From Gammaproteobacteria bacterium (GTDB taxonomy: Bacteria > Pseudomonadota > Gammaproteobacteria > Enterobacterales > Aeromonadaceae), in NCBI GenBank assembly GCA_018222825.1, contig JAAEZO010000005.1, forward strand, positions 1 through 45,235: DNA of 45,235 nucleotides. Reading direction: 5' to 3'. The notes under the pieces are model-generated. The model ran no database searches. It saw only the letters and a list, made by a program, of their open reading frames with translations, and was not told the DNA's origin. The position numbers and the translations under genes were made by a program. Shown piece after piece: positions 26,544 to 34,770 of the stretch. The first letter of the stretch is position 1, and each line of letters starts with the position of its first letter.

Positions 26544-26891
26544 TACATTCACCTGTTGGGCTATCTTGTTTTTTTATAATAAATTAAATTTACATCTTCA
26601 TTTTAAATGAAGCAAGTTAATTGATGAATTCATTTCAGTAATATTAATTATAAAACCCTCTTTTATGATGCATTAATGTATATGTGGTCGCATTTTGCGA
26701 AAAGCAATTGCTTATTAAAAAATATAAGCCTGTTTATTGGAATGTTGAATATTTTCGTTGAGTCAATGTCACTTTCAGACCGGGAATGTGCATCATGAAC
26801 ATGGTGATGGCAGGCCGGGCTTCATCGGCAATAAACAGCCCGAAAATAGAATTTGGTTAAAAATGAAACTGTTATTTTTTGGTCAAATGTG
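26544..26891. other. AT-rich divergent intergenic region upstream of hns
   Basis: No gene is visible. Base composition is much more AT-rich than the surrounding genome, with many A/T tracts (for example 26575-26600 and 26640-26720). That is a likely substrate for H-NS autoregulation. The hns promoter must lie here, but I cannot choose one with confidence. Confidence 0.5.
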
Positions 26892-26919
26892 TTGATTTTT
26901 GTCTTTTTGGCAGTAAAAT
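26892..26919 (+). promoter_or_regulatory. Promoter of the lysine-riboswitch transcript
   Basis: TTGATT (26892-26897), a 16-base spacer and TAAAAT (26914-26919) place the start near 26926, just before the riboswitch P1 stem. Confidence 0.6.
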
Positions 26920-26929
26920 CCTCCGCCTT

Positions 26930-27102
26930 ACCTGCGTAGAGGTGCATAACTTATCAGTAGACCAGCTCAGGGTGATGCCGTTTATCCTGGTCGAAAGGAC
27001 GTTATGCCGAAGTCATGTCATTTATCTGATGGCCTGGCTGGGATCGGTGCCGAAAGGGCCGATACTGTCATGAATATTTATTCATGATGCGCTATTGCTG
27101 GG
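26930..27102 (+). ncRNA. Lysine riboswitch (L box) aptamer
   Basis: Conserved landmarks appear in order. AGAGGTGC (26938-26945) follows P1. The loop-E element AGTA is near 26956. The AAAGGACG...TGCCGAAG block is at 26994-27012. GGCTGG is followed by a P4 hairpin, ATCGG/CCGAT (27043-27063). CTGTCA (27065-27070) leads into a P5 hairpin, TCATGAA-TATTTA-TTCATGA, and then the CTATTGC closing strand of P1. The order and spacing match known lysine riboswitches such as B. subtilis and E. coli lysC. It lies upstream of an NhaC-type transporter, a known riboswitch target class. Confidence 0.9.
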
Positions 27103-27175
27103 AAAGAGAAGACGATCTAGATATCGGCCTCCTGCTCCTGGTAGTTATGTTGTCAATTCAGAATCAGGTATTGCC
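27103..27175 (+). promoter_or_regulatory. Riboswitch expression platform with a P4-competing segment
   Basis: TATCGGCC at 27122-27129 is the exact complement of GGCCGATA at 27057-27064, the 3' side of P4. Pairing of these would disrupt the lysine-binding fold. CAGGTA at 27165-27170, the probable ribosome site, is complementary to TACCTG at 26929-26934 beside P1. There is no T-run, so control is more likely at translation than by intrinsic termination. The exact switching path is inferred. Confidence 0.5.
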
Positions 27176-28735
27176 GTGGAATCTCATCCTTTTATTCAGA
27201 CCTTCTGGTCTTTACTACCGCCCTTGCTAGCCATTGTGTTGGCCATTTTTACCCGCCGAGTTCTGTTGTCTCTGGGACTGGGAATCATCCTTGGTGCGCT
27301 GTTGTTACAGCAATTCAATCCCCTGACAGCTGTCTCGCATCTGGGTGTCAATATTGCTGGCCTGTTCTGGTCCGATAATGCCATCAATGAATGGAATGTT
27401 AATATATTGCTGTTTTTGCTGCTGTTAGGTTGCATTATCAGCATGCTGAGCCGCACCGGTGCCACGCTGGCGTTTGCGGAATGGGCGCAGTCACGTATTA
27501 AAAACCGCCGCCAAGCCAAAGTAATGACCGGGTTGCTGGTCTTTATCTTCTTTATTGATGATTACTTTCACAGTCTGTCGGTGGGGACCATCTGTCGGCC
27601 GGTGACCGATCGTTTTCATATTTCACGCGCCAAGCTTGCCTATTTATTGGATTCAACCGCGGCCCCTATTTGTGTGTTGATGCCTATCTCTTCCTGGGGG
27701 GCTTATATCATTGCTCTGGTCGGGGGTATTCTGGCCAGCCACGGCTTCACCGGACAAAGTGCACTAAGTACTTTTCTGATGATGGGAGCAATGAATTTTT
27801 ATGCCATTTTTACCCTGCTGATGGTCTTGCTGGTGATTCGTGGTGGTTGGGATCTGGGCGCGATGGCGCGACATGAACAACAGGCCATGAACGGCGACTT
27901 GTTCGACAAGGCCAAGGGCACACCGCCGGGTGTGGCCGACAGCAGTGTCACTGTGGGTCGAGTCAGTGATCTGTTGCTGGCGATTGGCACCCTGACGCTG
28001 GTGACGGTGGCGAGTTTGCTGCTGACCGGCGCTCAGGCGTTGGCACAAAATCAGATGGACTTTACGCTGTTGGCCGCCCTTGAAAACACCAATGTGGGTC
28101 GCTCTCTGGTGTTTGGTGGCGTAGCAGGACTACTGGTCTGTGCCTTCGCCATGTTCAAGCACAAGGCATCGGCATCAGACTGGGCCCACACCTTAAAGGT
28201 CGGGCTCAAAGGAATGTTGCCGGCGATATATATCCTGTTGTTTGCCTGGACCATTGCCGGACTGATTGGCGAGCTGCAAACCGGTAAATATCTGGCGTCG
28301 CTGATCCAGCAAAGCATCCCCTTGTTTATGTTACCGGCCATTCTGTTTCTGCTGGCAGGGGTAATGGCTTTTGCCACCGGCACCAGCTGGGGTACGTTTG
28401 GCGTGATGTTGCCCATTGCCGCCGATATGACCATGGCAATTGATGCATCCTTACTGCTGCCGGGGATGTCGGCGGTGATGGCAGGGGCGGTTTTCGGTGA
28501 TCACTGCTCTCCCATTTCGGATACTACTATCCTGTCTTCTACCGGTGCCTCTTGCCATCATATCGATCATGTGATTACTCAGCTGCCTTATGCGCTATCT
28601 ATCGCCTTGGTCAGCGTGATTGGCTATCTGGCTCTGGGGTACAGTGCTTCTTTGGGAATGGGCCTGATGGCGGCACTGGCGGGCTTTATACTGGTACTGG
28701 CAGGCTGGGCCTGGCAACAGCAGAGATCTCACTGA
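27176..28735 (+). CDS. NhaC-type transporter, probable lysine importer
   Basis: This encodes 519 residues with about eleven or twelve hydrophobic segments, belonging to the Na+/H+ antiporter NhaC superfamily. Family words include FIDDYFHSLSVGTICRPVTDRF (with paired acidic residues), STAAPICVLMPISSWGAYI, FATGTSWGTFGVMLPIA and AVFGDHCSPISDTTILSSTGA. The gene is controlled by a lysine riboswitch. Comparative genomics has linked such NhaC homologues to lysine transport, so lysine import with sodium or proton exchange is the best inference. GTG at 27176 is chosen because CAGGT lies upstream. The longer frame from 27095 runs through the riboswitch and is rejected. Confidence 0.85.
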   Translation: MESHPFIQTFWSLLPPLLAIVLAIFTRRVLLSLGLGIILGALLLQQFNPLTAVSHLGVNIAGLFWSDNAINEWNVNILLFLLLLGCIISMLSRTGATLAFAEWAQSRIKNRRQAKVMTGLLVFIFFIDDYFHSLSVGTICRPVTDRFHISRAKLAYLLDSTAAPICVLMPISSWGAYIIALVGGILASHGFTGQSALSTFLMMGAMNFYAIFTLLMVLLVIRGGWDLGAMARHEQQAMNGDLFDKAKGTPPGVADSSVTVGRVSDLLLAIGTLTLVTVASLLLTGAQALAQNQMDFTLLAALENTNVGRSLVFGGVAGLLVCAFAMFKHKASASDWAHTLKVGLKGMLPAIYILLFAWTIAGLIGELQTGKYLASLIQQSIPLFMLPAILFLLAGVMAFATGTSWGTFGVMLPIAADMTMAIDASLLLPGMSAVMAGAVFGDHCSPISDTTILSSTGASCHHIDHVITQLPYALSIALVSVIGYLALGYSASLGMGLMAALAGFILVLAGWAWQQQRSH

Positions 28736-28775
28736 CAAGATGTCTATTACGCCTGAACAGATAGCGTAAGTCATA

Positions 28776-28822
28776 CAACCAAACGGGCCCGGTATCATCT
28801 TGATACCGGGCCCGTTTGGTTG
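28776..28822. repeat. Perfect 22-bp inverted repeat with 3-base loop
   Basis: The arms 28776-28797 and 28801-28822 are fully complementary (core AAACGGGCCCGGTATCA). The element separates two convergent genes but has no T-run on either strand. It may be a two-way terminator of unusual form or a transcript-end stabiliser. Confidence 0.85.
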
Positions 28823-28841
28823 ATAGTTGTTGAGCTTGGCT

Positions 28842-30068
28842 TTACTTGGTCAGGTTATGGTCGTTCAGGCGCTGACACCATTGCACCGCTTCTTCATAAC
28901 ACTGGCTGCTGCTAGCTTCACTCAGATTAATGAAGTCCAGACGCTGCTGCAGCTTAGGCCAGTCCGCCTGTTCATGATCGTGCATCAGACTCAGCAGGAA
29001 GCCAAGTTGGCCCTTGCGTTCAAGTAACGCCAGACTGACCGGTTCCGTCACCGAGATATTCGGTAAAATCTCGGCCATGGGCCGTTCGAGCAGCGCATCC
29101 AGCAGTGAAAACAAGCCGGACATGAAGGCGTCTTCCGCCAGCGCCGGGCATACCTTTTCAGCCAGCAATTCACACCACTTGGCCCGAATCATGGATAGCC
29201 GATAAAGCTCTATATTTTTGTTTTTACTGACATAAGCGGTCATCACCAGCGCGGTAAAGCGCTTCAGTTGTTGATGGCCAAGATAAACAATCGCACTGCG
29301 CAGATTATCAATACTCTGATGACGATAACCGATGTATAGGCTGTTGACGTAACGCAACAGGTTGTAGGTTAGCGACAAATCGCGACTGAACAATTCGGTG
29401 AGCCGGTCATAATCGATATCGTTACCGTTTACGGTAGACAGGAGTTCAAAGGCGGTTATTTCATCGGTAGTCAGAATGCGCCGGCTAATAACCTGGGGCT
29501 GTTGAAAGTAATAGCCCTGAAAATAAGAGAATCCAGCCGCCTGTGCGTCGGCAAATTCTTGTTGCGTTTCTACTTTTTCGGCAATAAAACTAAGCTGCGG
29601 ATAGCGGTGGCAGCGCTTGATAAGACGAGCACAGTCTTCCATGGAGGTCTGGCGCAAATCCAGCTTGATAAAATCCATCAGCGGTAGAAATTCGTCCCAC
29701 TCGTCGTTTGGAATATGATCATCAAGGGCAATTTTTAGTCCGAGCTGTTTCAGGTGTTTTACACTGTCGAGCAGGGCCTGATCCGGAGTGGCATTTTCCA
29801 GAATTTCAATCACCAGCTTCTGCTGATGAAAAGCATCAAGCATGCCTTCGCGCAGCAAGGTATCGGGAAAATTTACGAAACACAGTGAATCGCCGACCAG
29901 TTCTTCGATTTTCTGGCTTAAAAATTGTTCTGCCATCAGGCGACGAGTCGCCAGCTCGGCTTCGATATCGGGAAAGCGATTATCAAGACCAAGACGGAAT
30001 AACAGCTCATATCCCAGCGGATTACCCCGACTATTCAGGATAGCCTGCCTGGCGACGAAACAGTGCAT
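28842..30068 (-). CDS. EAL-HDOD signalling protein with degenerate EAL domain
   Basis: This encodes 408 residues. The N-terminal half (about 1-200) has an EAL fold and the C-terminal half (about 200-390) a HDOD domain (RLTELFSRDLSLTYNLLRYVN, AIVYLGHQQLKRF). The EAL catalytic words are changed. The name motif reads YELLFR, ALDDFG reads ALDDHI, and AEGVE reads AEKVE. Cyclic-di-GMP cleavage is therefore unlikely. The layout is that of the YuxH/CdgJ group, which affects motility in Vibrio. It probably acts by binding other proteins. It stands alone, with convergent and divergent neighbours of unrelated function. Confidence 0.88.
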   Translation of the reverse strand: MHCFVARQAILNSRGNPLGYELLFRLGLDNRFPDIEAELATRRLMAEQFLSQKIEELVGDSLCFVNFPDTLLREGMLDAFHQQKLVIEILENATPDQALLDSVKHLKQLGLKIALDDHIPNDEWDEFLPLMDFIKLDLRQTSMEDCARLIKRCHRYPQLSFIAEKVETQQEFADAQAAGFSYFQGYYFQQPQVISRRILTTDEITAFELLSTVNGNDIDYDRLTELFSRDLSLTYNLLRYVNSLYIGYRHQSIDNLRSAIVYLGHQQLKRFTALVMTAYVSKNKNIELYRLSMIRAKWCELLAEKVCPALAEDAFMSGLFSLLDALLERPMAEILPNISVTEPVSLALLERKGQLGFLLSLMHDHEQADWPKLQQRLDFINLSEASSSQCYEEAVQWCQRLNDHNLTK

Positions 30069-30143
30069 GATAAGGCCCCGACATATTCATAATAAGCCGT
30101 CGAATATACAGTATGTGGTTTACATTAACAAAGTCGTCCCAAG

Positions 30144-30168
30144 AAAAAAGCGCCGAATGAGGCGCTTT
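30144..30168 (-). terminator. fadL terminator
   Basis: AAAGCGCC and GGCGCTTT pair around GAATGA, with a run of six T on the minus strand. Confidence 0.9.
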
Positions 30169-30193
30169 ATGATGAGGTGTATTGACCGGGAGT

Positions 30194-31450
30194 TCAGAAA
30201 AGGTAGTTCATCTGTAAACCGAACAGGTAAGCATCACCGCCGGAAGTCATATTGTAGTCCGTTCCGAATACGCTTTCTTCCTGCTCAACGGCCACATTAC
30301 TGCCGTCCAGAAATGCAAAGGCGGCGTCGATACTCAGGCTTTTACTATAGGCATAGGTAGTGCCAAGGGTGTACCAGGTACGATCTACATCAGGAATCGA
30401 GATGGAACGAAACTCTTCTGGTACTGGCGATTTATCGTAAGCCAGGCCGCCTCGCAGAGTCCATTGCTCATTCAATTGGTGAGTGGCACCTACGCTTATT
30501 CGCCAGCTGTTTTCGAAGTTTTCAGGCTTTTCTAATAACGTCGTACCTTGAGGGCCACTCGCTCGTAGTTCTTTAAAGTCGCTCCATTCGGTCCACATGA
30601 TGCCGTAATGTACCGCCCAGTCGGGTTGTACCTGATGGAAACCCGAAATTTCGGCAATGGCCGGCAAGGTAAGGTCCAGTTTTCCTGGCAAACTTTGACC
30701 ATTAAGGCCACCTGCGGCAGTAGGAAGCTCATTCGAATAGTTTCCTTCCAGCGTCAGATCAATTTCAGAACGGTAGGTCAGCGCCCAGCGGTTGTAGTCA
30801 TCGGCTTCCAGCAACAGGCCTATATTCCAGCCATAGCCCCAGTCATCACCAGCTAGGTTGGCGGCTTCGGTAGATCTATCTACCCCAAGGGCATTTTCAC
30901 CTTTCTGTCCCGCATAACGAATAAACTCGGCATCGGCATATACGACGTTAACGCCTGCGCCCAGCGAAATATGATCAGTAGCCTTAAAGGCGAGACTGGG
31001 GTTCAGGTTGATGGTTTCGAGCGAGGTTTTGCCACCGATTTCACCCGCTGAGAACTCGGGAGAGTAGGAAGTTGCCAAACCATAGTTGGTAAAGGTGCCG
31101 AAACCGGCTACCCATTGCTCGTTAATGGGGTACACAAAATAGAAGAAGGGCACGACGGCATCGTCGGCTATATCACCAGCATATTCGCTGGTTTCATTAT
31201 CGGTAACATCCACTTCCGGATTGATATAAATGGCACCGGTCGACAGGGCAGGGCGATCAAACAGCGTCATGGCGGCCGGGTTGCGGCCCAGCACTGCAGC
31301 GTTGTCACCGATGGCGCCTTCACCGGCATAGGCGCGGCCAAGGCCTGTGGTGTTTTGTTCTGCCAGCTGAAAAGCGGCGGAATGAGCTTGCCCTGCGACC
31401 ACAGCAATGGAAGCGGCGAGCATGGACAATGTTAACGTCTTTTGGCTCAT
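30194..31450 (-). CDS. fadL: Outer-membrane long-chain fatty acid transporter
   Basis: This encodes 418 residues. A signal peptide ends AGQAHSA with mature start AFQLAEQNTTGLGRAYAG. The FadL family NPA motif appears in GRNPAAMTLF, part of the N-terminal plug. The rest alternates as beta strands of a 14-stranded barrel and ends in YLFGLQMNYLF, with a terminal phenylalanine typical for outer-membrane insertion. It admits long-chain fatty acids for FadD/FadE oxidation. AGAGAG precedes the ATG. The promoter carries a PsrA-type operator, linking it to psrA-fadE. Confidence 0.95.
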   Translation of the reverse strand: MSQKTLTLSMLAASIAVVAGQAHSAAFQLAEQNTTGLGRAYAGEGAIGDNAAVLGRNPAAMTLFDRPALSTGAIYINPEVDVTDNETSEYAGDIADDAVVPFFYFVYPINEQWVAGFGTFTNYGLATSYSPEFSAGEIGGKTSLETINLNPSLAFKATDHISLGAGVNVVYADAEFIRYAGQKGENALGVDRSTEAANLAGDDWGYGWNIGLLLEADDYNRWALTYRSEIDLTLEGNYSNELPTAAGGLNGQSLPGKLDLTLPAIAEISGFHQVQPDWAVHYGIMWTEWSDFKELRASGPQGTTLLEKPENFENSWRISVGATHQLNEQWTLRGGLAYDKSPVPEEFRSISIPDVDRTWYTLGTTYAYSKSLSIDAAFAFLDGSNVAVEQEESVFGTDYNMTSGGDAYLFGLQMNYLF

Positions 31451-31534
31451 AGAGACTCTCTTGTCATGGTGATATGTTTCGGCGCCACTACGACCAGCGC
31501 AGTCAGCAAGAGGTATGAACTCTTACCAGTGGGC

Positions 31535-31563
31535 AGCATAGGAAGGGGCAATAAAAAAGTAAA
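31535..31563 (-). promoter_or_regulatory. fadL promoter
   Basis: On the minus strand TTTACT (31558-31563), a 17-base spacer and TATGCT (31535-31540) form a moderate promoter about 90 bases ahead of fadL. Confidence 0.5.
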
Positions 31564-31573
31564 ACAACTGTTT
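31562..31573. promoter_or_regulatory. PsrA-type operator at fadL (AAAC-N4-GTTT)
   Basis: AAACAACTGTTT has the same AAAC-N4-GTTT core as the psrA palindrome. It overlaps the upstream edge of the predicted fadL -35 box. Regulation by PsrA is inferred from the shared core. Confidence 0.5.
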
Positions 31574-31575
31574 AT

Positions 31576-31603
31576 AAAAAAGGAGCCTTTCGGCTCCTTT
31601 TGT
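31576..31603 (-). terminator. putP terminator
   Basis: AAAAGGAGCC and GGCTCCTTTT pair around TTTC. Six T residues follow on the minus strand. Confidence 0.9.
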
Positions 31604-31618
31604 GAGAACTATCAAAGA

Positions 31619-33082
31619 TTAAAGCTCGGATTCCATACGCCGAAACCCCAGTACCACGCTTTTAACGGGCGGGGTATCGATACGGCTGATCAGAATGCAG
31701 GCCAGGCCGCAGACCAGAAAGCCGGGTACGATTTCGTACAGGTCGAACAAACCGCCACTCAGCTGTTTCCAACCGATGACCGTCAGGGCACCGAGTACGA
31801 TACCGGCGAGTGCCCCGTTGCGGGTAAGGCGTGGCCAGTACACGGAAAGAATAATCACGGGGCCAAATGCGGCACCAAAGCCGGCCCAGGCATAACTGAC
31901 CAGACCAAGCACGGTGGATTGCGGGTCGAGCGCTATCAGCATGGAGCAGACCGCCACGCCCAGCACAGCAAATCTGCCTACCCACACCAGTTCGTTATCA
32001 CCGGCGGCAGGGCGCAACCAGCGCTTGTAAAAGTCTTCGGTGATAGCAGAAGAACACACCAGCAACTGAGAGTCGATGGTGCTCATGATGGCCGACATAA
32101 TGGCGGCAATCAGTAAACCGGCCACCCAGGGGTTGAACACCGCATTGGCCAGCGCCAGGAACACGGTTTCCGGGTTATCCAGCGGAGCGTCTGCAAAATA
32201 AACCGCACCGGCCACGCCCACACCCAGAGAGCCAATCAGTGACAGCACCATCCAGCTCATGGCGATACGGCGCGACAGAGGAACAGATTTTGGCGAGTCG
32301 ATGGCCATGAAGCGCGCCAGAATATGCGGCTGGCCAAAGTAACCCAGCCCCCAGGCCAGCAGGCTGATGCCGCTAAGCAGTGAAAAGTCGTGAAACAGAT
32401 CCAGTCTGGATGCATCCATGGTGTTCAGTGTGGTCAGGGTCTGATCGATGCCACCGAGCTCGTTCATTACCGCCCAGGGCAAGGCGATCAATGCCAGAAG
32501 CATCAGTATGCCCTGGAAAAAATCGGTCCAGGATACCGCCAGAAAACCGCCCATAAAGGTATAAGCGACGATGACGCCGCCGCCGAGAATCAAGGCGGTG
32601 AGGTAGGGCAGGCCAAAGACTTTTTCGAACAGAATGGCGCCACCCACCAGGCCGGAGGCGGTATAGAAAATAAAAAACACCAGTATGGTAACAGCGGCGA
32701 TAACGCGAAGCAGACCGCTGTGGTCGGCCAGGCGATTTTCCAGAAAATCGGGCAGGGTGAGCGAATCGTTGGCCTGTTCGGTATATACCCGTAGTCGCTT
32801 GGCCACGAATAGCCAGTTCAACCAGGCTCCCAGAACCAGGCCGATGCCAATCCAGGCCTGATTGATGCCGTAGAGGTAGACGGCGCCGGGTAAGCCGAGT
32901 AATAACCAGCCGCTCATGTCGGAGGCACCAACGCTCAGGGCCGCCACGCCAGGGCCCAGGCGGCGGCCGCCCAGAATGTAATCGCTTAGCGAACTGGTGG
33001 CTTTGTAGGCGACCAGACCGATAAGCATGGTCAGCAGCAGATAGCCGACAAAAGTAATCAAAATAGGGAGTTCTATGGTCAT
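31619..33082 (-). CDS. putP: Sodium/proline symporter
   Basis: This encodes 487 residues of the SSS family with about thirteen transmembrane segments. It imports proline with Na+. SVGASDMSGWLLLGLPGAVYL contains the Na+ site region, and GYFGQPHILARFMAI and the AIMSAIMSTIDSQLLV helix are PutP hallmarks. The protein is slightly shorter than E. coli PutP (502). AGGA about ten bases before ATG 33082 is the ribosome site. No putA is adjacent in this window, so its regulation is not evident. Confidence 0.94.
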   Translation of the reverse strand: MTIELPILITFVGYLLLTMLIGLVAYKATSSLSDYILGGRRLGPGVAALSVGASDMSGWLLLGLPGAVYLYGINQAWIGIGLVLGAWLNWLFVAKRLRVYTEQANDSLTLPDFLENRLADHSGLLRVIAAVTILVFFIFYTASGLVGGAILFEKVFGLPYLTALILGGGVIVAYTFMGGFLAVSWTDFFQGILMLLALIALPWAVMNELGGIDQTLTTLNTMDASRLDLFHDFSLLSGISLLAWGLGYFGQPHILARFMAIDSPKSVPLSRRIAMSWMVLSLIGSLGVGVAGAVYFADAPLDNPETVFLALANAVFNPWVAGLLIAAIMSAIMSTIDSQLLVCSSAITEDFYKRWLRPAAGDNELVWVGRFAVLGVAVCSMLIALDPQSTVLGLVSYAWAGFGAAFGPVIILSVYWPRLTRNGALAGIVLGALTVIGWKQLSGGLFDLYEIVPGFLVCGLACILISRIDTPPVKSVVLGFRRMESEL

Positions 33083-33231
33083 AAGCGGGTTCCTGTTGTT
33101 CCGAACAGCATTTTCGCCTTCCGTATGGGCGAAGTAAGCAAATATTACCTCATAAAACCGAATAACTCCCGATTAGCGTAACCTTATGATGGAATAGCAT
33201 AATAAATAGACAGGCTTGGTGCCGATATCGT

Positions 33232-33266
33232 AAAAAAGGGGCGGAGTCACGTTGACTCCGCCCCCT
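33232..33266 (-). terminator. Terminator of the sigma factor-DUF3379 operon
   Basis: A 12-bp stem (33238-33249 with 33253-33264, GGGGCGGAGTCA arm) is followed by a six-T run on the minus strand. Confidence 0.92.
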
Positions 33267-33280
33267 TGTTCGATCGCCGG

Positions 33281-34009
33281 TTAGATTGCCCTTTCCAGCG
33301 AGGCCTTGATCTTGCTGGCCATCTTGCCGACATCTTCTTCCAGTTCGCTGACCACTACCAGGCGGTTGAGAGTCATGGGAATGACTTCACCGTGGTAATG
33401 AGCATCAGAGAAACTGTTGACCAACTGCAAGGCGCGATCGGCCGGTACCACAAATACGTGAACCCGGTCGTGCTCGCCCTGGATCACCAGGTGCGCGGCC
33501 GGCCCTCCGGCAAACATGCAGTGGTTGGCATAGTAAACTTTGCCCACATCGGCCACGTTGGAGAGCCGGGTGCCATACGGTTTTAATTTGGCATTAACGG
33601 TAGAGAGGCTGACTTCTTCATCCACATAGTGGGTAAAAGGCATTTCCAGCTGTACATGGTTCATGGCGACCGTGGCGACCGACGGAATCGGATTATCCGC
33701 CCCGGAGGTCAAGGGGATAAAGCGGGTAGCAAACCCCAGTACAAAGGTCACGGAAGCGGCTATCGCCAGATGGCGCCAACCGAACCCTTGCGAATGATCC
33801 GGTTGTCGCAGCAGATGCGACAGCATCAGCTTGTCGGGCAGGGTCGCGGGCACCGGCTCGTGTAGCGCGTGGGTGAGCTTATGGTTGAAGTCTTTGATTT
33901 CAGACATAAACTGCCGGTTGCTGGCATTAGTGGTCGAGGCACTAATAAAGTCAGAACTCTTGTCGTTGGGATCGGCATAAGCCCGACGTCTGAACTCCAG
34001 GTCATCCAT
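33281..34009 (-). CDS. DUF3379 membrane protein, possible anti-sigma factor
   Basis: This encodes 242 residues. The N-terminal 70 or so are cytoplasmic and charged (MDDLEFRRRAYADPND). One membrane segment, HLAIAASVTFVLGFATRFIPL, lies near 80-100. The rest is predicted outside, with a conserved YANHCMFAGGPAAHLVIQG stretch. It matches the DUF3379 family, commonly found with ECF sigma genes in Aeromonas, Shewanella and Vibrio. Its start overlaps the end of the sigma gene by eight bases, indicating translational coupling. Membrane-spanning topology plus coupling fits an anti-sigma factor, but this is inferred. Confidence 0.8.
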   Translation of the reverse strand: MDDLEFRRRAYADPNDKSSDFISASTTNASNRQFMSEIKDFNHKLTHALHEPVPATLPDKLMLSHLLRQPDHSQGFGWRHLAIAASVTFVLGFATRFIPLTSGADNPIPSVATVAMNHVQLEMPFTHYVDEEVSLSTVNAKLKPYGTRLSNVADVGKVYYANHCMFAGGPAAHLVIQGEHDRVHVFVVPADRALQLVNSFSDAHYHGEVIPMTLNRLVVVSELEEDVGKMASKIKASLERAI

Positions 34010-34571
34010 TGCTTTGGCCTCGCGAGGATTTGTCTTGGTCCATGGCCTCTTTCAGCTTGTTGCGGGCGCGAAAGAGGCGGGTCATTACGGTGTTCTTGTT
34101 CAATTCCAGTATCTCGGCTATTTCTTCGCCACTAAAACCACCCAGTACCTGCAGTAACAGTGGCTCACGATATTCTTCAGCCAGTTCGGCAATATGCCGA
34201 CGCAGCCATTCGGTTTCCATATCCTGCTCCGGCCCCGGGCTTTGCTTGTCGGGTACCGGCACGCTGTCCAGATCGACTAGGTCGAACCGCTTGCGCTCGA
34301 AACGGCGCGCGTTTTCTCGCCGTAATATGGTAATAAGCCATGCCTTGGCCGCTTTTTCGTCTTTCAGGCTGTCCAGCGCTTTCCAGGCACGCAAAAACGT
34401 TTCCTGGACCAGATCCTCGGCTACCTGCCGGTCATGACACAACCAGAAGGCATAACGAAACAGGTCGCCATGCAAGGCATACACCAGCGCCTCATAGCGC
34501 TTTTGTTTTATTACCATGCTTTTAGAGACCGCATCCGGCTTGGTCTTCTTTCGCCCGAATAAAGAAATCAT
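34002..34571 (-). CDS. ECF-type sigma factor (sigma-70 family)
   Basis: This encodes 189 residues. Region 2 (about 30-95) has LFRYAFWLCHDRQVAEDLVQETFLRAWKAL. Region 4 (about 130-180) has REPLLLQVLGGFSGEEIAEILELNKNTVMTRLFRARNKLKEAM, a typical helix-turn-helix. There is no region 1.1 or 3, so it is an ECF (group 4) factor. A lysine-rich N-terminal extension of about 18 residues precedes region 2. A later start at residue 19 is possible. The coupled DUF3379 gene probably controls it. The signal and regulon are unknown. It is divergent from fadI. Confidence 0.88.
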   Translation of the reverse strand: MISLFGRKKTKPDAVSKSMVIKQKRYEALVYALHGDLFRYAFWLCHDRQVAEDLVQETFLRAWKALDSLKDEKAAKAWLITILRRENARRFERKRFDLVDLDSVPVPDKQSPGPEQDMETEWLRRHIAELAEEYREPLLLQVLGGFSGEEIAEILELNKNTVMTRLFRARNKLKEAMDQDKSSRGQSNG

Positions 34572-34735
34572 TGTTCACCGTTCAAATAGGGTGGCTTGAT
34601 TCAGTCTACTCACTCTTAAAGACTGGTGCGAGTAATGATTGATTATCCATTCTTGCGCCGATGGTGGCGCAAAAAACACCATGATGGCGATGGATATACC
34701 GCTATTTATCGCGCATCAATATTTTCAATCGCCAG

Positions 34736-34764
34736 TTTAAAACCGGTAACACCATTGTTAAGAT
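34736..34764 (+). promoter_or_regulatory. fadIJ promoter
   Basis: TTTAAA (34736-34741), a 17-base spacer and TAAGAT (34759-34764) predict a start near 34771, at the edge of the FadR-like site. Confidence 0.5.
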
Positions 34765-34770
34765 ACTAAT

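Noticed and set aside
26879-27073. A 64-codon plus-strand frame upstream of the NhaC-type gene
   Set aside because: It lies inside the promoter and lysine riboswitch, so the sequence is explained by RNA structure.
34653-34672. TTGCGCC-N6-GGCGCAA considered as a terminator of the sigma gene region
   Set aside because: The A/T-run is on the wrong side for either strand. It could be an operator but nothing supports a specific factor.
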